Of a stretch of DNA of 64,000 bases, positions 14,301 through 28,500 are shown piece after piece. Positions within the stretch are counted from its first letter, which is position 1. Every line of letters starts with the position of its first letter. The notes under the pieces are model-generated. The model did not search any database, was not told the origin of the DNA, and worked only from the letters and a program-made list of their open reading frames with translations. The position numbers and the translations under genes were made by a program. The stretch comes from Tubiluchus corallicola. Its lineage: Eukaryota > Priapulida > Priapulimorpha > Priapulimorphida > Tubiluchidae. The stretch spans positions 277,706 to 341,705 of the forward strand of contig JAQGDQ010000241.1 of the NCBI GenBank assembly GCA_030141605.1, written 5' to 3'.

Positions 14301-17300
14301 GCGAGGGCGCAGACTACAGGTATGGTTACGGGGTCTGCTATGCCCTTCAGCCAGATCTCGATTATTGGGAAGAATATTCCGGATGTTATGGCAGGGAAAC
14401 TTCAAAAGGTCATGAACAATATGGCTACTGTCAGTTTGGCACTGATGTTGAACTTGCCAGTGTAAGTGATATTTGGTACCATATGTGCTTTGATTTGGAG
14501 TTCTTATACATAATAATATTGATTTCTAATAAATAATATGAGAAAGAAAAACAATTTTAAAACATGTCCCAAAAAACTTTCCACACAAAGTTATATTTCT
14601 TTGCATTACGCTTACATGCTTGAAAGACTTACATAACTAGAAAAGAAAATAGTAATTTAAACTGCTCGCGCCATCTGGTAAAATGTCTCTGACTTACCTT
14701 CCCAGTGTGCACCACTGACTCACCAAAAACTTATTTTAAATCTTATTGACAAGATGTAGTAATTTATACTTTTGCTTAGTTAGTGAAATAGGTGCTATAA
14801 ATGCTCTGATTATTTTTTCAAACTTTACGCTATATTATGGAAACTTATTCCAAATGACTTCTATGGAAACTTCAAAATGACTGTGCCTAAAAGGTCGTCA
14901 TGGATGTTTAAATTTACAAGTTTTATACAGCTTGCTAATGCCGATGCAAGCCCTGTATGCATGTAAGTGATATAAAATTTCAAGACGAATTTTTTAAGCT
15001 GTGTTTATGAAGAGTGTTTTCTTGTACTTTAAAGTGAGGCGATCTTACCTTGGTATTTATCAGTGATGTGATTATTAGTGAGTCTATAGGCTTTCTTAGC
15101 TTTAAGAAAGGATTTCTTTTTTCAAGAAATTCTAAATTCTGCATTTCGAGGGAAATAACAATGACGGCTTTTCTCCCATTAAAATTTGATTTCCAGCAAC
15201 TGAAAACAACGCATTCTTATTTGAGTTTCTTGTTTTAAATCAACCATTTTCTTGATCTAGGATAATTCCATTGTTTTTGGAGCACCCGGTGCATATACTT
15301 GGACGGGCACAGCTTTTCTAAACACTTTGGGTCTCGGGATAAGAGACGACATAAAATGGTATCAAACTCCATTGGAAGAAGAAGGCACTGCACCAGTAGA
15401 ACCCTACAGCATGTTAGGTAAAATAATGATGATAATAAAGATGATGATCATTTTGTGATAATATTTACAGTGACTATAGTAATAGGGCTGATGTTGGTAC
15501 CTGCTGCATATTGTAACAGCAATGGGTCAAATACAATTTATTAATCCACTATGACAGACAAATGAATGTCGCAGTTTTAAAAAATAGTACAGTGGATCTT
15601 TACACTTATTCATTCATTTAAGTTATATAAATACACTTTTGTGAGGTTTTCAGTAGGAGTACAGATAGTTTGGACTCATCCTCTACTTCTACATTGCTAT
15701 ATGTACTTGTGTTGTGTTTTTTCTTTGTAGGCTATTCAGTGACGTCAGGTCGACTGATCGGTAAAAGCAAGAAAATGGCTTACGTTAGCGGTGCTCCAAA
15801 AGCAAACGGAGATTCGGGTAAAGTGGTCGTGTTCACAAAGCAAAATAGTGCCGCAAAGAATGGACTATTAACAGTGATAGCCAGTTTTGCCGGTGAAGAA
15901 AAGATGGCTTATTTTGGTCATTCATCTACAGTGATAGATCTAAACAATGATGGGTAGGCATACCTGAAATATAGAGTAAATCGTGTGAACAATCTCTTTT
16001 GCGATTATTTCACAAATGCTTTCAATTAAGTTCTGTTCGGTTACTAGTAGCAAAACGAGTACAGGTCATCATCGACATATGACCACAGTCAGTTCCGGCT
16101 GATTGGTCTTAAAACGACTTGACGCAAAGCAGTTCCGTATTATGAAATGGTGTGCCCCTACATGTTGCGGATGTTTGCTCGTGCTGGGTATGGAGGTGCC
16201 TACAGATGAATTTGTCACAACCGACGGCGATTTAAGATTAATCGGCTTAAAAAACTAGAATTAATTAGTTTTGTATAAGTAATTAATTATAGTGTGGGTG
16301 AGTCGTAAAGTTGAAAGATCATAAGTTGCATAGGTCGTAAGTCGACGACTACCTGTAGCAATGTCACACTCACCCTGCACACATTTAATTATCTAAACAG
16401 TCATGTTTATGTCTATGTTACAAGTAATGAATGGACAAACTGTACGGATCTAAAATGATAAAATTCGCAGCAAACATCTACATGCCAGATATAACCTACA
16501 TGTATATGTTTATGTGCCAGATATAAGATATTTGACAAAAAGTTTTTTTGGCTTTAATATAAGTAACAGCAATTTTAAAAAACATAGATAATGAAAAGGG
16601 TTATTTCATTAAAATGCAATTCCAGAATGCAATAGGCAACATTTTACGTGTTTTCCCTTCCACTTAGAGGCAAACTTGCATAGATTCGTGTTGAAATCCT
16701 GGCATTCGATTGTCAAAGACTGCATTCTCATGTTGGTATCCGTATGCAGGTCAGTCTTAACCAATGTGTCTTTATAATTATTATGACTTTTGGATAAAAA
16801 CATGTGCATATGCAAATCAGACAATTATGTGTTTGATATTTACTTAAGTTTCCGTATATTTTTTTCAGTTATTTGGATTTGATTGTCGGCGCTCCATATT
16901 ATCGTTCGGAATCGGGGGACAAAGGAGGAGCCATTTACATATATATGAACGGTCCCGAGGTATCTAAAAGTTTACAGTGTTTAGTATTATTTTTCAGTTT
17001 TAGGAAACAATGAAATGTAATCTTTGTACCAATTCAATTAGAAGACCTTGAAAGAACGGTCTCATATTTCTCACGGAATGTAGGAATAAGTAGTTACGTC
17101 ATCCATTTAAGAAGCCTCATCATGGTAGCTAGCCTGCCATTCGACTGATTTCCTCCTCTGGTTTACGTCTTGGTTTTCGTTTAAGGCCATGTAGACCTAA
17201 CAAATTTGCAAAAAAAAACGGTGCAAATAGTAAAGGCTTGGAAAACCGCGACTTGATTTGGATTTGAACCAAGAACCTCTGTGTCAGCAGCCAGGTGTTG

Positions 17301-19563
17301 TAAGTGCTAACACCTAGTTCAGTTAAGCCAGTTATATTTTCAGTGATTTACTACTATTATTGTGCTATTTACTACTATTTTCCTATTTTTACTGCTGTTA
17401 CTAATTTTCTGAATGTATGTTTGTGCTTGCTGATTTCAGACACCATTTCAATCAGTCAACTCGTCTCTAGGACCAATAAAAATTACTTCGTCTGTCCAGT
17501 TTGCTCAGTTTGGATTTGCAGTAAGAAATATTGGCGATATAAATCACGATGGCTTTATGGGTTTGTAATTTTTGTGTTTTTGTGGTATAAAATGAATGGA
17601 ATTTAATGTTATTAATTCAGAGGCCTTATCTAACCGATAACAACAGTGAATTTGTAGTAAGTTTTCTTGTTTCTTGGCTGTCGGCACTTACACTATGTTA
17701 TGCAACAACATTCATAGGCACGTAGTCATGAGAGCTTTCGTATTTAAGATGGATTTGTTTTTTATAATTTGTGTTTCTTAAAGTTTGGCAATAGCTGCTT
17801 TAAAATGTCTGTTTAAAACTCTCTTTAAAACTAAACTAATACAAAGTTCATGATGCCTGTTATCTTTTTCGTGTTATATAGATTTGGCTGTTGGTGCTCC
17901 CGGAGAAAATGGCGGTACTGTATATATTTTCAGTGGCTCGAAGAATGGTGTTATCCGCAAACCCATGCAGGTATCTCACTTGAATCTAAATCAGAATGAC
18001 TCAAATTCGAATAGCTTTATTTCTTTTCTTACTAGTTTTGTAGTTTATATTGTAAATCTATGATTTCTTTACTTCCGAGATGCAGGACAGCTGCGTATAA
18101 ATCCAATGTTTCCCCGGGCTTCTTATCTGTATAATTCTACCAGAAAATTGTTTCCTTGAAAACTGCAAGATCACTTGATTCAAGAAGAACATCATCAAAT
18201 ACCTCTCACTACAAACAAATTAGTTATATGGCATTTCAGTTTCTCTGGACGTGTGTTCACTTTGCACATTTCTAATGTGGCTACTTACCTTGAGTAGCCA
18301 TTGGAATTGTGTGGGGTGATTTATATAAATGAAAAAACTTTGGCTAAGTGACACCTCTAATATTAATAGCAAGTTGCTAAAATTTGCACTCAACATACTA
18401 TAACAATCGTCATTTAAATTGTTCTTTGACGGTCTACAAAACTGTTTTTGGCTGGTTTTCAACTGTATTGTAAGGCCAGGAGCTTATATGACATTGTTAT
18501 ACTTTGCATTCATCACAGATGACAATGTGCAATCCAGGTAGAATGGGAAACCTGATCAGTGGCTTCGTCTGTTATATCAGCAGAGAAGTGTAACATGCAA
18601 AGTCTTTCTAATATTTTATGTGTTGGTGTAATGTTTTATACAGTGTGCAAATAAATTTTCTTTACTTTAAGATATTAAAGAACTTCTAAACATTCTAATT
18701 TTTCATGGTTTTTTCTTTTGCTTTTAGGTTGTAAAATCAAAAGAGTTGCCTGGTGGTCCTTACAAGTCGTTCGGTTATTCCATTTCTGGCACAATGGACA
18801 TGGATGGGAATGGCTATCCTGATGTGGCCGTCGGAGCTTATGAAAGTGGAAAGACTGTTCTGCTTATGTAAGCAGCAGATTTTATTTCCTTCTTTTACAC
18901 AAAACGTTTTAGACGACTTGTATAATTATTTTATGAGCAGTATGCTACAGCAAGAAGAAATGAAAACATGTAGCAAACTGAACGTACGTTAAAAATTCTT
19001 AATGGTCAGGAAGTAGACCACTGAGTTTGATTTTTTGCATTAAATTGTTTAGGCAAGCTTCAGCTTTGTCACAAAATCATATGAGCAATATGTATGAATT
19101 AGTCATACGTTTAGATGTTAAGCTTACTTTTTTATCACAACTTTTTTGGGATGCCTTGGTGTTTATAATTATAATTGACAATAGTCAATTTGAGTATTGT
19201 CAATTACTTTCAATCACTTATTAGTTGTTTTAACTCTCAACGCAAAAACCATTTTGAACTTGAGAAAATTCAGAAAAATAGAGACATGGTTGTGCTAAAA
19301 GCAAGCAATTTTTCACTACCTTTGCACAGCAACTTAGCATGCTGAGCACTTATGAAAGTTTCTCATAAGCATGAACACTCAGTGTTCCTGTACACCTGCT
19401 TGCTTATAGAATAGCCCGAAAACCAGTTATAATCAATTATCAAATTGGTTTCGTGTACCATTATTTGATAATGGAAATGCAACCAATGTCGCACTACTAG
19501 TAAGATTCATTTGGAATTGCCCGTTCTGGTATTCACTTCATTTAGTTGAAAATGGTATAACCC

Positions 19564-19597
<34 letters not shown>

Positions 19598-22500
19598 GTG
19601 TGTGCGTGTGTAGTCCTTGTTCACTGATTTTCATTTTTAAATTAATTTTGACTTCATCTTTTCTTTTAATATTAATACCTTATTGACAGGGCACGACCTG
19701 TTATCGACATTGACACTGACATCAAAGTGAGTCCCACCATTATAAATCCATGGATTCCGGATTGTCCGGACAAGTCTGGGTATGCCTGGTAAGTACTAAT
19801 GGCACATTCTGACTAAAAGTTTTCTGTCACAAATTTTTTTTCTGACTGCAAAGTCACAAGTATGAATTGCTTTGCGAGTTATTGTTGGCAAGTTATTGCA
19901 AATTCTCCAACAGTTACTTCGAGTTAATTTACTGCGAGCTACGGTCTATTGTGAACTCCTCAGTGAGTTACTCCCAACACTTCTCATAGTGAACAGAGAA
20001 CTGAGTGTCAGTTCGTGCTTACTATCAGAGAGTAACTCGCAGCAAGTTTTACTCTGTAGTCTAGACATGCTTGCGAGTTACTTGGTGAGCTTACTTAGAG
20101 AGAAAACTCACTAGTCTGAACACGCAATCCTGGTATATTTTTAATAAGTAGAGTTGAGCAAGTTATAGCCTTGGTAAATAATGGATAGGTGATCAATTGA
20201 AAATTATTTCTGGGTGGTTTCAGCTGCCCCAGCTAACTGTTTTGTTCAAGAAGGATGGATGTCCCTACTGATATGGCTAAGACATTTTTGCTAGCTGAAT
20301 GTTCCGCCTTAATACCATACACTTGATTAAAGCCAGGTAAAAATTCTGATTTTCAGTTTTCAGGTTATACCTTGCTTCAAGTTTACAGCTCATCCGGTTG
20401 ACAAGTTTTTGTCTCGCATTCTGATTGAGTACACGATACTGGGTGATGTGGGAAACAAAGAACCTATCCTGAAACGTGTCTTTTTCAAGTCAATGTCAGC
20501 TCAAGATGGTATGTATGATTGTGAAAAATTTTTGTTAATTGCTTATTTGTCATTGAACATGGATATGAAGGCACAAAAGGTTACTTTCTTATATTTACTA
20601 TGTGACATGTTTCGTTGTTGTTCTTTTTTTGTTTTTGCTAATCTGTCCATTTATGTACTAGCAAATTCAACTGCATGTACATGTCAATATATATGTTTGA
20701 ATAAATAATAATAATATAACTTATTTAAACTTAAAATATTTACTTATTTCTTCATTTTAGGTCAATCTGCCTGGAAGATTGTCAAGAGACTTGTGTTGGT
20801 GCAACAAGCTCGTCAGAGATTTGCTTGTGGTCCTCGTGAAACTGTTTATGTTAAGGTATTTTTGTTTGACTTATATAATTTTGGATTTCATTTTGATCTT
20901 GGTTTAATATAAACAGATTTATGATCGGGGAAATGAAACTTATCAGATACTGATAACACCACAGTGTTTTGGCAGGTGATGTAGTTTTGCCCTATTAAAA
21001 AATAGAATTTTAAAGTATGTTTCAAAAAAATTTCCTTACAAAGTTACGTTACTTAGTACTTTGCTTACCAGTTTGAAAATACTGGGAAAGAAAATTAATT
21101 ATTTAAAACGTTCATGCCAACTGGTCAAACATTACTCTTTCACCATCTCACTGTGAACCACTGGCTTACCAACAATGCATTATCGCAATGTTATCTGTAC
21201 TGAACTCGCTTCCATTTCTTACTCAACGATTGATCGAGTTAAAATTGTGCACCTAACCATCAATGCAAGAGTTTAAATTTACAAGTTGTATGCCAAGATA
21301 TTGCTAATTCAAGTTCTACATGCTGTAAAACAGCATGTAAGTGATACAAAATTTAAACAGTTTTTTAAGTATATTTTTGAATTCCGTTTTTCTTGTTCAT
21401 TGAGATTACTTTATTTTGCATAATTTAGCAGTTTCTTATCATTATGTGTGCTTGCTTGCATTTATTTCCTACATTTGTATTTATAGGCAAATCCAGCAAT
21501 GGACATTTTAAATCCCATTGAATTCAAAATCAAAAGTAAGCTGGTGGACAGAGATCCTGCACCTTTGCGACCAGGTGACCGACTGCCAAATATCGACAGT
21601 TTTCCGATCGTCAGCGAGCTAACGGGAGTGGAGAAATTCCAGGTGGATTTCTTTAAGGAGTGTGGATCTGACGATGTCTGCCATAGTGACCTCCAAGTTG
21701 AGACAAGTTGGAACGTAAACGAGTAAGTAGAGTAATGAGTGAGTAAATGGAGTAATGAATGAGTAAGTGGAGTAATGAACATGTAAGTGGAGTTATTAAT
21801 GAGTAAATGGAGTAATGGATGAGTAAGTGGAGTAATTAGAAAAGCTAACTGCTTAGTGCTGTGGACTTCATACATAATGGCTTGGCGACCAGAGTGACTC
21901 AGTGATTTAGCATCTCTGTGTTTAATGAAAAAATGTTTACACTAGAAGTTAACAGACGACACAACAGCCAGGTTTGCTGTTGTCAAAACATTGCGAAAAG
22001 TTCAGATCAGCATATGTGAAATGATTAATATATCATATATATAATGATCCAGTATGTTGGTACTTTCATATATAATATCATGTATTACTTTTAGTTAAAA
22101 GCTGGCTGTTTCTTTTACACATGTCTACATTCTAAAAGATTTTGCACTGATGTGCTGCTTATTAGTCATTAGTGCTATAAAAGGTAAACAGCAGTAATTT
22201 GTTTTTTCAGCACTTTCTTATATAATATCTGTTATTTTGTTTAGTAAAAAGCTTGACTTTTGTCATTTAAGAACTAACCTAAATCATTTTTGGTCACTTT
22301 CCAGGAGTGATGGGGAAGCCAAGTTTGTTCTGGGCGATGAATCCGAATTGGTTTTGACAATCACAATTACTAACACAGGAGAACCTGCTTATGAGGCAGA
22401 ATTAGAAGTCTTTTTACCAGAATTTGTAGATTCATTTACACCAGAGGTTTGTCTGACTGGTGGATTCTTTTACACTTTATAATAGTTACGTTTGCAACAG

Positions 22501-25500
22501 TACAACTGTTACCAGAGTAAACTGTCATTTTGCTATTTGAAGGAAACAATTAAGACAACTAGGTAGCAAAAGTTAAAATGCTAGAAATAATTTTGCCAAT
22601 TTCAGATAAAAAAGGATATATAGTATACATATCGTACTTGTGCAGACTTATCAGTGTTCTCTGTAGACACAAAAGTGGTCAGTGTGTGTGCTAGTTACCA
22701 AAGTTGAGTATCTGTTTAGTATCTCATCTGAAACCACCTATTAGCGATTCTTTAAGCAGGCACCTATCCATTTATTAACCAGGCCAAGCAAGTATTGCTC
22801 AACTTTGGTTGCTAAGTTCATGTTGTGGTCTCTCATTTATTCCCCTAGCTGCTGTTCTATTGATTATCTTTGATAAATAGTTAGATTTGTTCCTGCCATA
22901 ACCATCAACATTACAAATACTCTTGATCATTGAATACTGGTCCTGTGTTGTGCAAAACTGGATAAAAAAATCTATTGATCAGTCAGAATGCTGTTTGTGT
23001 AAACGATGTTAACTGTGAACAGTCTTATTAAGTAAATTAACTGTGAGTTTTGTAACACACTTTGCCATTTTTAGACTTCGTCAGGAGTGTTTTATTCACC
23101 GGCACCAGAAAATAGCAGTTCCATAAATTTCCAAATAGGAAACCCACTTTTATCTTATGGCAAGGTAAGCACAAAGAAGTTTTCTATGAAATAGGAAATA
23201 CAACTTACTGCAAAAATTTAGTCTTATTTTACATTTTTTCCATTAATTCAAGTCAGCTTTTATTTATTTATATCTTTTTGTACACTGTTGAGAACAATTG
23301 CTGTACAATGAGTGTACATTTTATAAAGAGTTACTGAAGATGATAAAGGATAGTGAAAAGACTGCAGTTGTCAACTAGTACAATTTACAGCGTATCGCTA
23401 TATACACATCTTCCATTTACAATGTTACAAATTTCTTTTTTATATTATATTTCTGTAATTGCACACGTGGAACGAAAGTGTTTTTCACAAATTTGAAATT
23501 GGTAATAGTGTGTTTGTGTTTTCATTTTTTGACACATCTGTAGGCAGAAGTAAAGATAAAGGTGGACACCAGCACAATACCAGCAACTGCCAAGGAATTC
23601 AATGTTGACATTATCGCCACAACAGCAAGTGAAGAGCTAACGCCCGAAAATAACAATGTGACTCTACAAGCCCGAATTATCTTGCGGGCTGAAGTTGACA
23701 TCATAGGGTAAGTTCTGTGATCTGTGAATTATTGTTTTTAAGACTGTGTCGAGTATCCTTGTTATGAGCTCCTACTTTGTTGCTGAGTGTGGATCTGCCA
23801 CACATGGACATTGTTGCTGGTGGCATCTAGAACAATCACGTAATTTCTCGAAACTTCCAAATACCTGTACCCGTAATACTGGAATCTTCTGCAATAATCT
23901 GTGGACCATAAGGTATTTCTATAATGTTCTGGAACTTTCTGTAGTTAAATGAAATAGACTGCCTGCAGGGATGATGGGTGCAGATATTAGTGCGGTGCAT
24001 ATTGATAAGCTGGCAGGTGTAAAGTATTTTTATTGTGTGAACTTTGTGCCTTTTTGTGACTATGTGCCGAAAACGTTGCCATTGAGTTACGCCGCCCAAT
24101 GTATTTTGATAATTATATTGATTACTGCTTGCTGTATTAGTTTTATCTGTGGTGTTAAAGACCTTAGTGTTCTGTACTGAAATTAATTTCAACCAGTGTA
24201 AGGGGTTTTGGTGCAAGCAGTTTTATAAAATTATTTCAATATTTATTGTTTTTGTTAGTAGTTATTTAAAAACCATCTTTTATTTGTTGATTTCATTCAC
24301 CAAACGGGATCTACTTTATTCTGGCCCCGCATTTGAACTCGTAACAATTTTAATACAAATGCTTAGAATGTCCTGTGTTTCATACAACACGTGCAGTTTT
24401 ACTGCCATTTTCCATCTATTTTTGCATTACAGGTACACAACACCCAAAGATCAAGTTCTGTTTAGTGGTGAAGTCGTCGGTGCTACAGCAATGTCAAAGG
24501 AAGAGGACATTGGAAGCCCATTGCAGCATGTTTTTCATGTAAGGGAAAGAAGCAAATCTGTCATTTAATCGACTTACATGCTGCTTAGTAAATACATTCG
24601 AACATTAAGAAATGCCTGTTTTCTTGTAGAAATGCCTTTGTTGATTCACTGCCCAGCAAACCCACGTTTTCACATCACAACATTTTAAAAATATTGTGAA
24701 AAATGGCTGCAATGTAGGGACTCGGTATTTTTGGTGATTTTATGAAATGATGTTAAAATACTTATTAGAAGTTAAAATGGTACACATATTTCGGATCATA
24801 AATTAGTCACCTTATAGATCATATCACAAAACAGTTTTGAAATTTCTGGAAATTTTGTGAAAATGTCTATGGTGGATGTTGCGTAAGTTCTCTGATAATA
24901 CTATACCTGTTGGACCTGCTACTTGTAAGTGGTCTGGATGCTTTTTTTGTAGACATTGCACAATTAAATGTGTAAAATTACTTGTTCAAAATGTCTGGAA
25001 AAATTTTTAGTCATAACAAATATGGTGACACACTTTACAGTATTTCATTATGTTTATTAAAATTTTATCATAAACATTGTCACTTAAAAACAGTATTTTC
25101 TGTTTTGCAACAGGTAACGAATCATGGGCCAGGCCGAGTTGGTAAATCACAAGTGAAGGTTTGGTGGCCATTCGAAGTTGAAGGTGGTCGTGAGCGTGGA
25201 AAGTACCTGCTGTACATGATTACCATTCCTGAGGTATGCAAAAGCTGCAATGCCAAAAAATGAAAATTTTGTTTTACAGGAAAATTTCTGATGGACCTTT
25301 GTCAAAACACAGAGAGTTCATAATTTCCCATGCTAAATTTTTATGATAGTGCACCTGTTGACAATGATGAGGATGATGATGATGGCGATGATAACCACAA
25401 TGACAGTGGTAGCAGTTGTGATGGTAATGGTCGCGATTATCATCCCGTGATGATTATAACGATGATCGCATGATGATGATGACTATGATGTTGACGATCA

Positions 25501-28500
25501 TGATAGTGATGATAGTGATGATAGTGATGATGATAACTGATGGTGATGACGATGATGATGTTGACAACAGAGTTGCAATTAAACCCTATACAAATCCTTT
25601 TCTCAAATACTTGGCAAAATAATCAGCACTTCAACTGGAATTTAACCCGTAAAGTGTCTAAGGAGCATTTGCTAATTTTTCTGTTATATGTGCTACATTG
25701 TGTATTGTTCTTGCAGCTTCATGGTCCCGGGGAGTGCCTTATCGATCCAAAATACGTCAACCCACTTTTACTACAGGTAAGCAAAAAACTGTAATTTCTA
25801 CTGCACTGCATGTTGTAGCGTATAGTTGCTCTTCTGCTTGCTATCTGTCATTCAGTGTTTAGTCTAGTTTGTGCAAAGACAACCCATTGTAAGTGGTAAG
25901 ACAGAGGCAAATGCTCACATGACCTTTTTGTTAATAGAAACACCTTTAAGGCTTTTTCTGCTATTGAAATGCTATTTATTTAAATGACTTAAAACATTAC
26001 CTGGCATTAAATATTTTGTGTATTTTGCAAATAAAAAATTCTCGCAGCTAGATAATGTGGAAAGAGCAAACTGCCTGTGTCTTGCCCTTTTTGCATGCTT
26101 CACTGCAGAAAGTGCCAGCTTGATCTAGATTTGAATAATGTCGTATACTGACATCTGTTGGATTCACTTGCACATTACAATCACTCCTGATCTTTAATTT
26201 TTTGTTGTTTCTAATGTCTCTAGTCAGTACTGAAACTTGTTTTTTTGGTTTTAAAATTTCTATGTGCCACTTCGATTTATTTTAGCACTCATAATTATGT
26301 TCCGTGTTCAAGTAGCTTTACCACACACACACACACATGTAGAAATGTTGTTTTTTTGGGTGGTAACTGTGTTAGTCGTTCATGCTATAATCGCTCTTTT
26401 TCTTTCTATCTTTGTATCCAGTCTGCTGGGTTTTTGCTGACCGAGTGCCTAACAATTCAGTGTCATTATTATTTTATACAAGTAAATTGTTTATTGCTAT
26501 TATTATCATATCTTTATGAGTAAATTCATTTATATTTTACACTTTCAGTGTGAATTCATTTTTTTCGTGTGGTTCTTAAATGCTGGAGAGGGTCATTTAG
26601 GATAGCAGCCTGTTTAAATGCTCACACGTGTCTTTTCATCTGGAATCTCATTTTGATGGGGAAATTGGGAAGGTGAAGGGAAACTCTGAGCTCCAGACAG
26701 TTGCTTATCCTACATTTGGCTACTTCATTTCCAGCATTTAAGAATGATTAAGTGTTGCAGACATATTTATGTAAGAGAATCCATTTTATTGCCCAACTTA
26801 ACGTATCCAGCGAGTGATTCTGTAATTAGTGCAATAGTCAAAAACGACTGGTGATGTGTGCCATTTTGAAAACAAGTGAGAAATATTAAATTTATGTCGA
26901 CTATTTCTCGCTTTTCATAAAATGCTGCATCAGCCATTTGAAATCTACAGATGCTTCAGATAGAAAACTTCTCTTTGGCTGTTTAGTATGAATATCAAGA
27001 CTATTCTAAGCGCCTAATCTTTCTTTAGGTTCTTGCTGGCCTTCATCATGTATTCTTTACTCATTGGCTGTCTCTGCTGTTATTATTAACAATTTTACAA
27101 CAGTATCATGCATTTTCAATGAGCCACAAGTATTGTTATCCGAATCCCGATTCCGGCCCAGACAAAATCCAACAAGCATTGACTAAAAAAGAAAAAAGAC
27201 AAAAATATTTTTGATTTTCTCTGTTTTTTTTGCTATTTTAAATGTCTTAACTTTCGCAGATGTCAGATTATTTGCTTGCTAATTTCAAAACTAATCCCAT
27301 TTATTTATGTACCTGTTTATTTTTTGCATTTTCAACTGAGTCATTTGCAACACAATGTTACAGATGAAAATTTTAATGCCCAATGAAAACAGAGCAAAAA
27401 ATGCATGATTTTGTTGTTTTTCCTCTGGCCCGTGTGCTGTGTATTTAACAACGGATGACTGTACGTTCATAGGAAAATCTTGTTATGAGTGTCAGCTATC
27501 GGCAGCATGTCACGGGCCACCTGGGCAGCACGGACAAACAGGTACTGTTTGATTATATGTGTCACCTAGCTTGTTAAATTGCGAAAAGCATTGTACGTTA
27601 TCATTATTATGTATAAGATGTGTATATACGTTTTTTGTTCCCTTTTCCTATCACAAATTATGTGTTAATAAGCTTAATGATGAAGTTTCCTTTTGTCAAT
27701 CTTTAACTTACATTAACCAAAACAAAGTTTTTTTGGAAACAGTAAAATATTTTGTTTCATTCAAACGTTAATATTTGCCTTTGCTTCATTCAAAGGTTAA
27801 TGTTTAGCATTTGCGAAAAAGCCTAGTATTTTCTTACTTGTACTTTTCCTATTTTTGCCTTGGATAAAAGTGGTAGTGTTGATCTTGTCTGATGTCTGTA
27901 AAAGATATTTTTGGCAAAGTTTTGAAATTTACATACTTGCCCTTTGCCCTGCTTTTCCTGCATTAACAAATAACAAACAAAATGCTTTAGTTGCATGTAT
28001 TATAATCATGTGCAGATAAAACCATAGATTTTATTATTGTTACAGGCAGTGGTGGCTCGTGTATAGGTACTATGGAACTGTAGCAACCCCTATTTTCACT
28101 CAATATTATCCAATAATATTCAATATAATGTCTTTTTTCTTTAGTTCTTTCTCTATACTTGTACGGTCTAGAACTGGTAGTACTATTTGCTTCACTGCTC
28201 AGCACAATGCACTCATAGCTCAAGTAACATGGTGTCTGGCTGTTGTGCGCATGCGGCCATGTGCATATGTCTGTGATAAGACGCTGCACTTTAGGTAGAA
28301 AAATACTGCCGCTGACCCAGTCTGTTGTCAGTGGTCAGATGCTTAAAAGCCGTGTACCAGCCCTTTCTTGAACTGCAACAATATAGGTTATTTGTAAGCA
28401 AACAAAATTTTTTGTTTAGGGTTTTATCAAGTTTATGTATAAATTTTCATACCTTTGTTTTTTAAAATTACAATATCATATTACAACATTAAAATTACAT

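Larger units (their letters stand above)
11345..18867 (+). other. Integrin beta-propeller exons (FG-GAP repeats)
   Basis: Nine exons encode the ligand-binding propeller. Blade motifs appear in order: LLVGAPRG, WLGVAISSQGPG, IVFGAPGAYTW, YSVTSG with YVSGAP, then three calcium-binding blades with DLNNDGYLD, DINHDGFMD and DMDGNGYPD, each followed by a VGAP or VGAY strand. Two of the three calcium loops are interrupted by introns within the loop (after DLNNDG and inside GFMD). No von Willebrand I domain is inserted between blades 2 and 3, which agrees with the laminin- or RGD-type classes. Cysteine-rich segments with CYG and GYCQ in the third exon are typical of the laminin-binding group. Confidence 0.9.
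19690..25776 (+). other. Integrin thigh and calf exons
   Basis: Ten exons encode the leg domains. Recognisable signatures are ARPVI just after the propeller, CF-x5-CF (ACFQVIPCF), FFKECGSDDVCHSDL, the TNTGEPAYEA strand, and V-x-NHGPG with VKVWWPFE and LLYM near the calf-2 start. In many alpha chains the segment before GNPL carries a disulphide pair. Here the corresponding exon (23075-23164) reads Ile-Gly-Asn-Pro-Leu with no cysteines, so that bond seems lost. The acceptor at 20357 was chosen over a second AG seven bases downstream because only the first keeps the frame and restores the conserved Cys-Phe. Confidence 0.85.
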
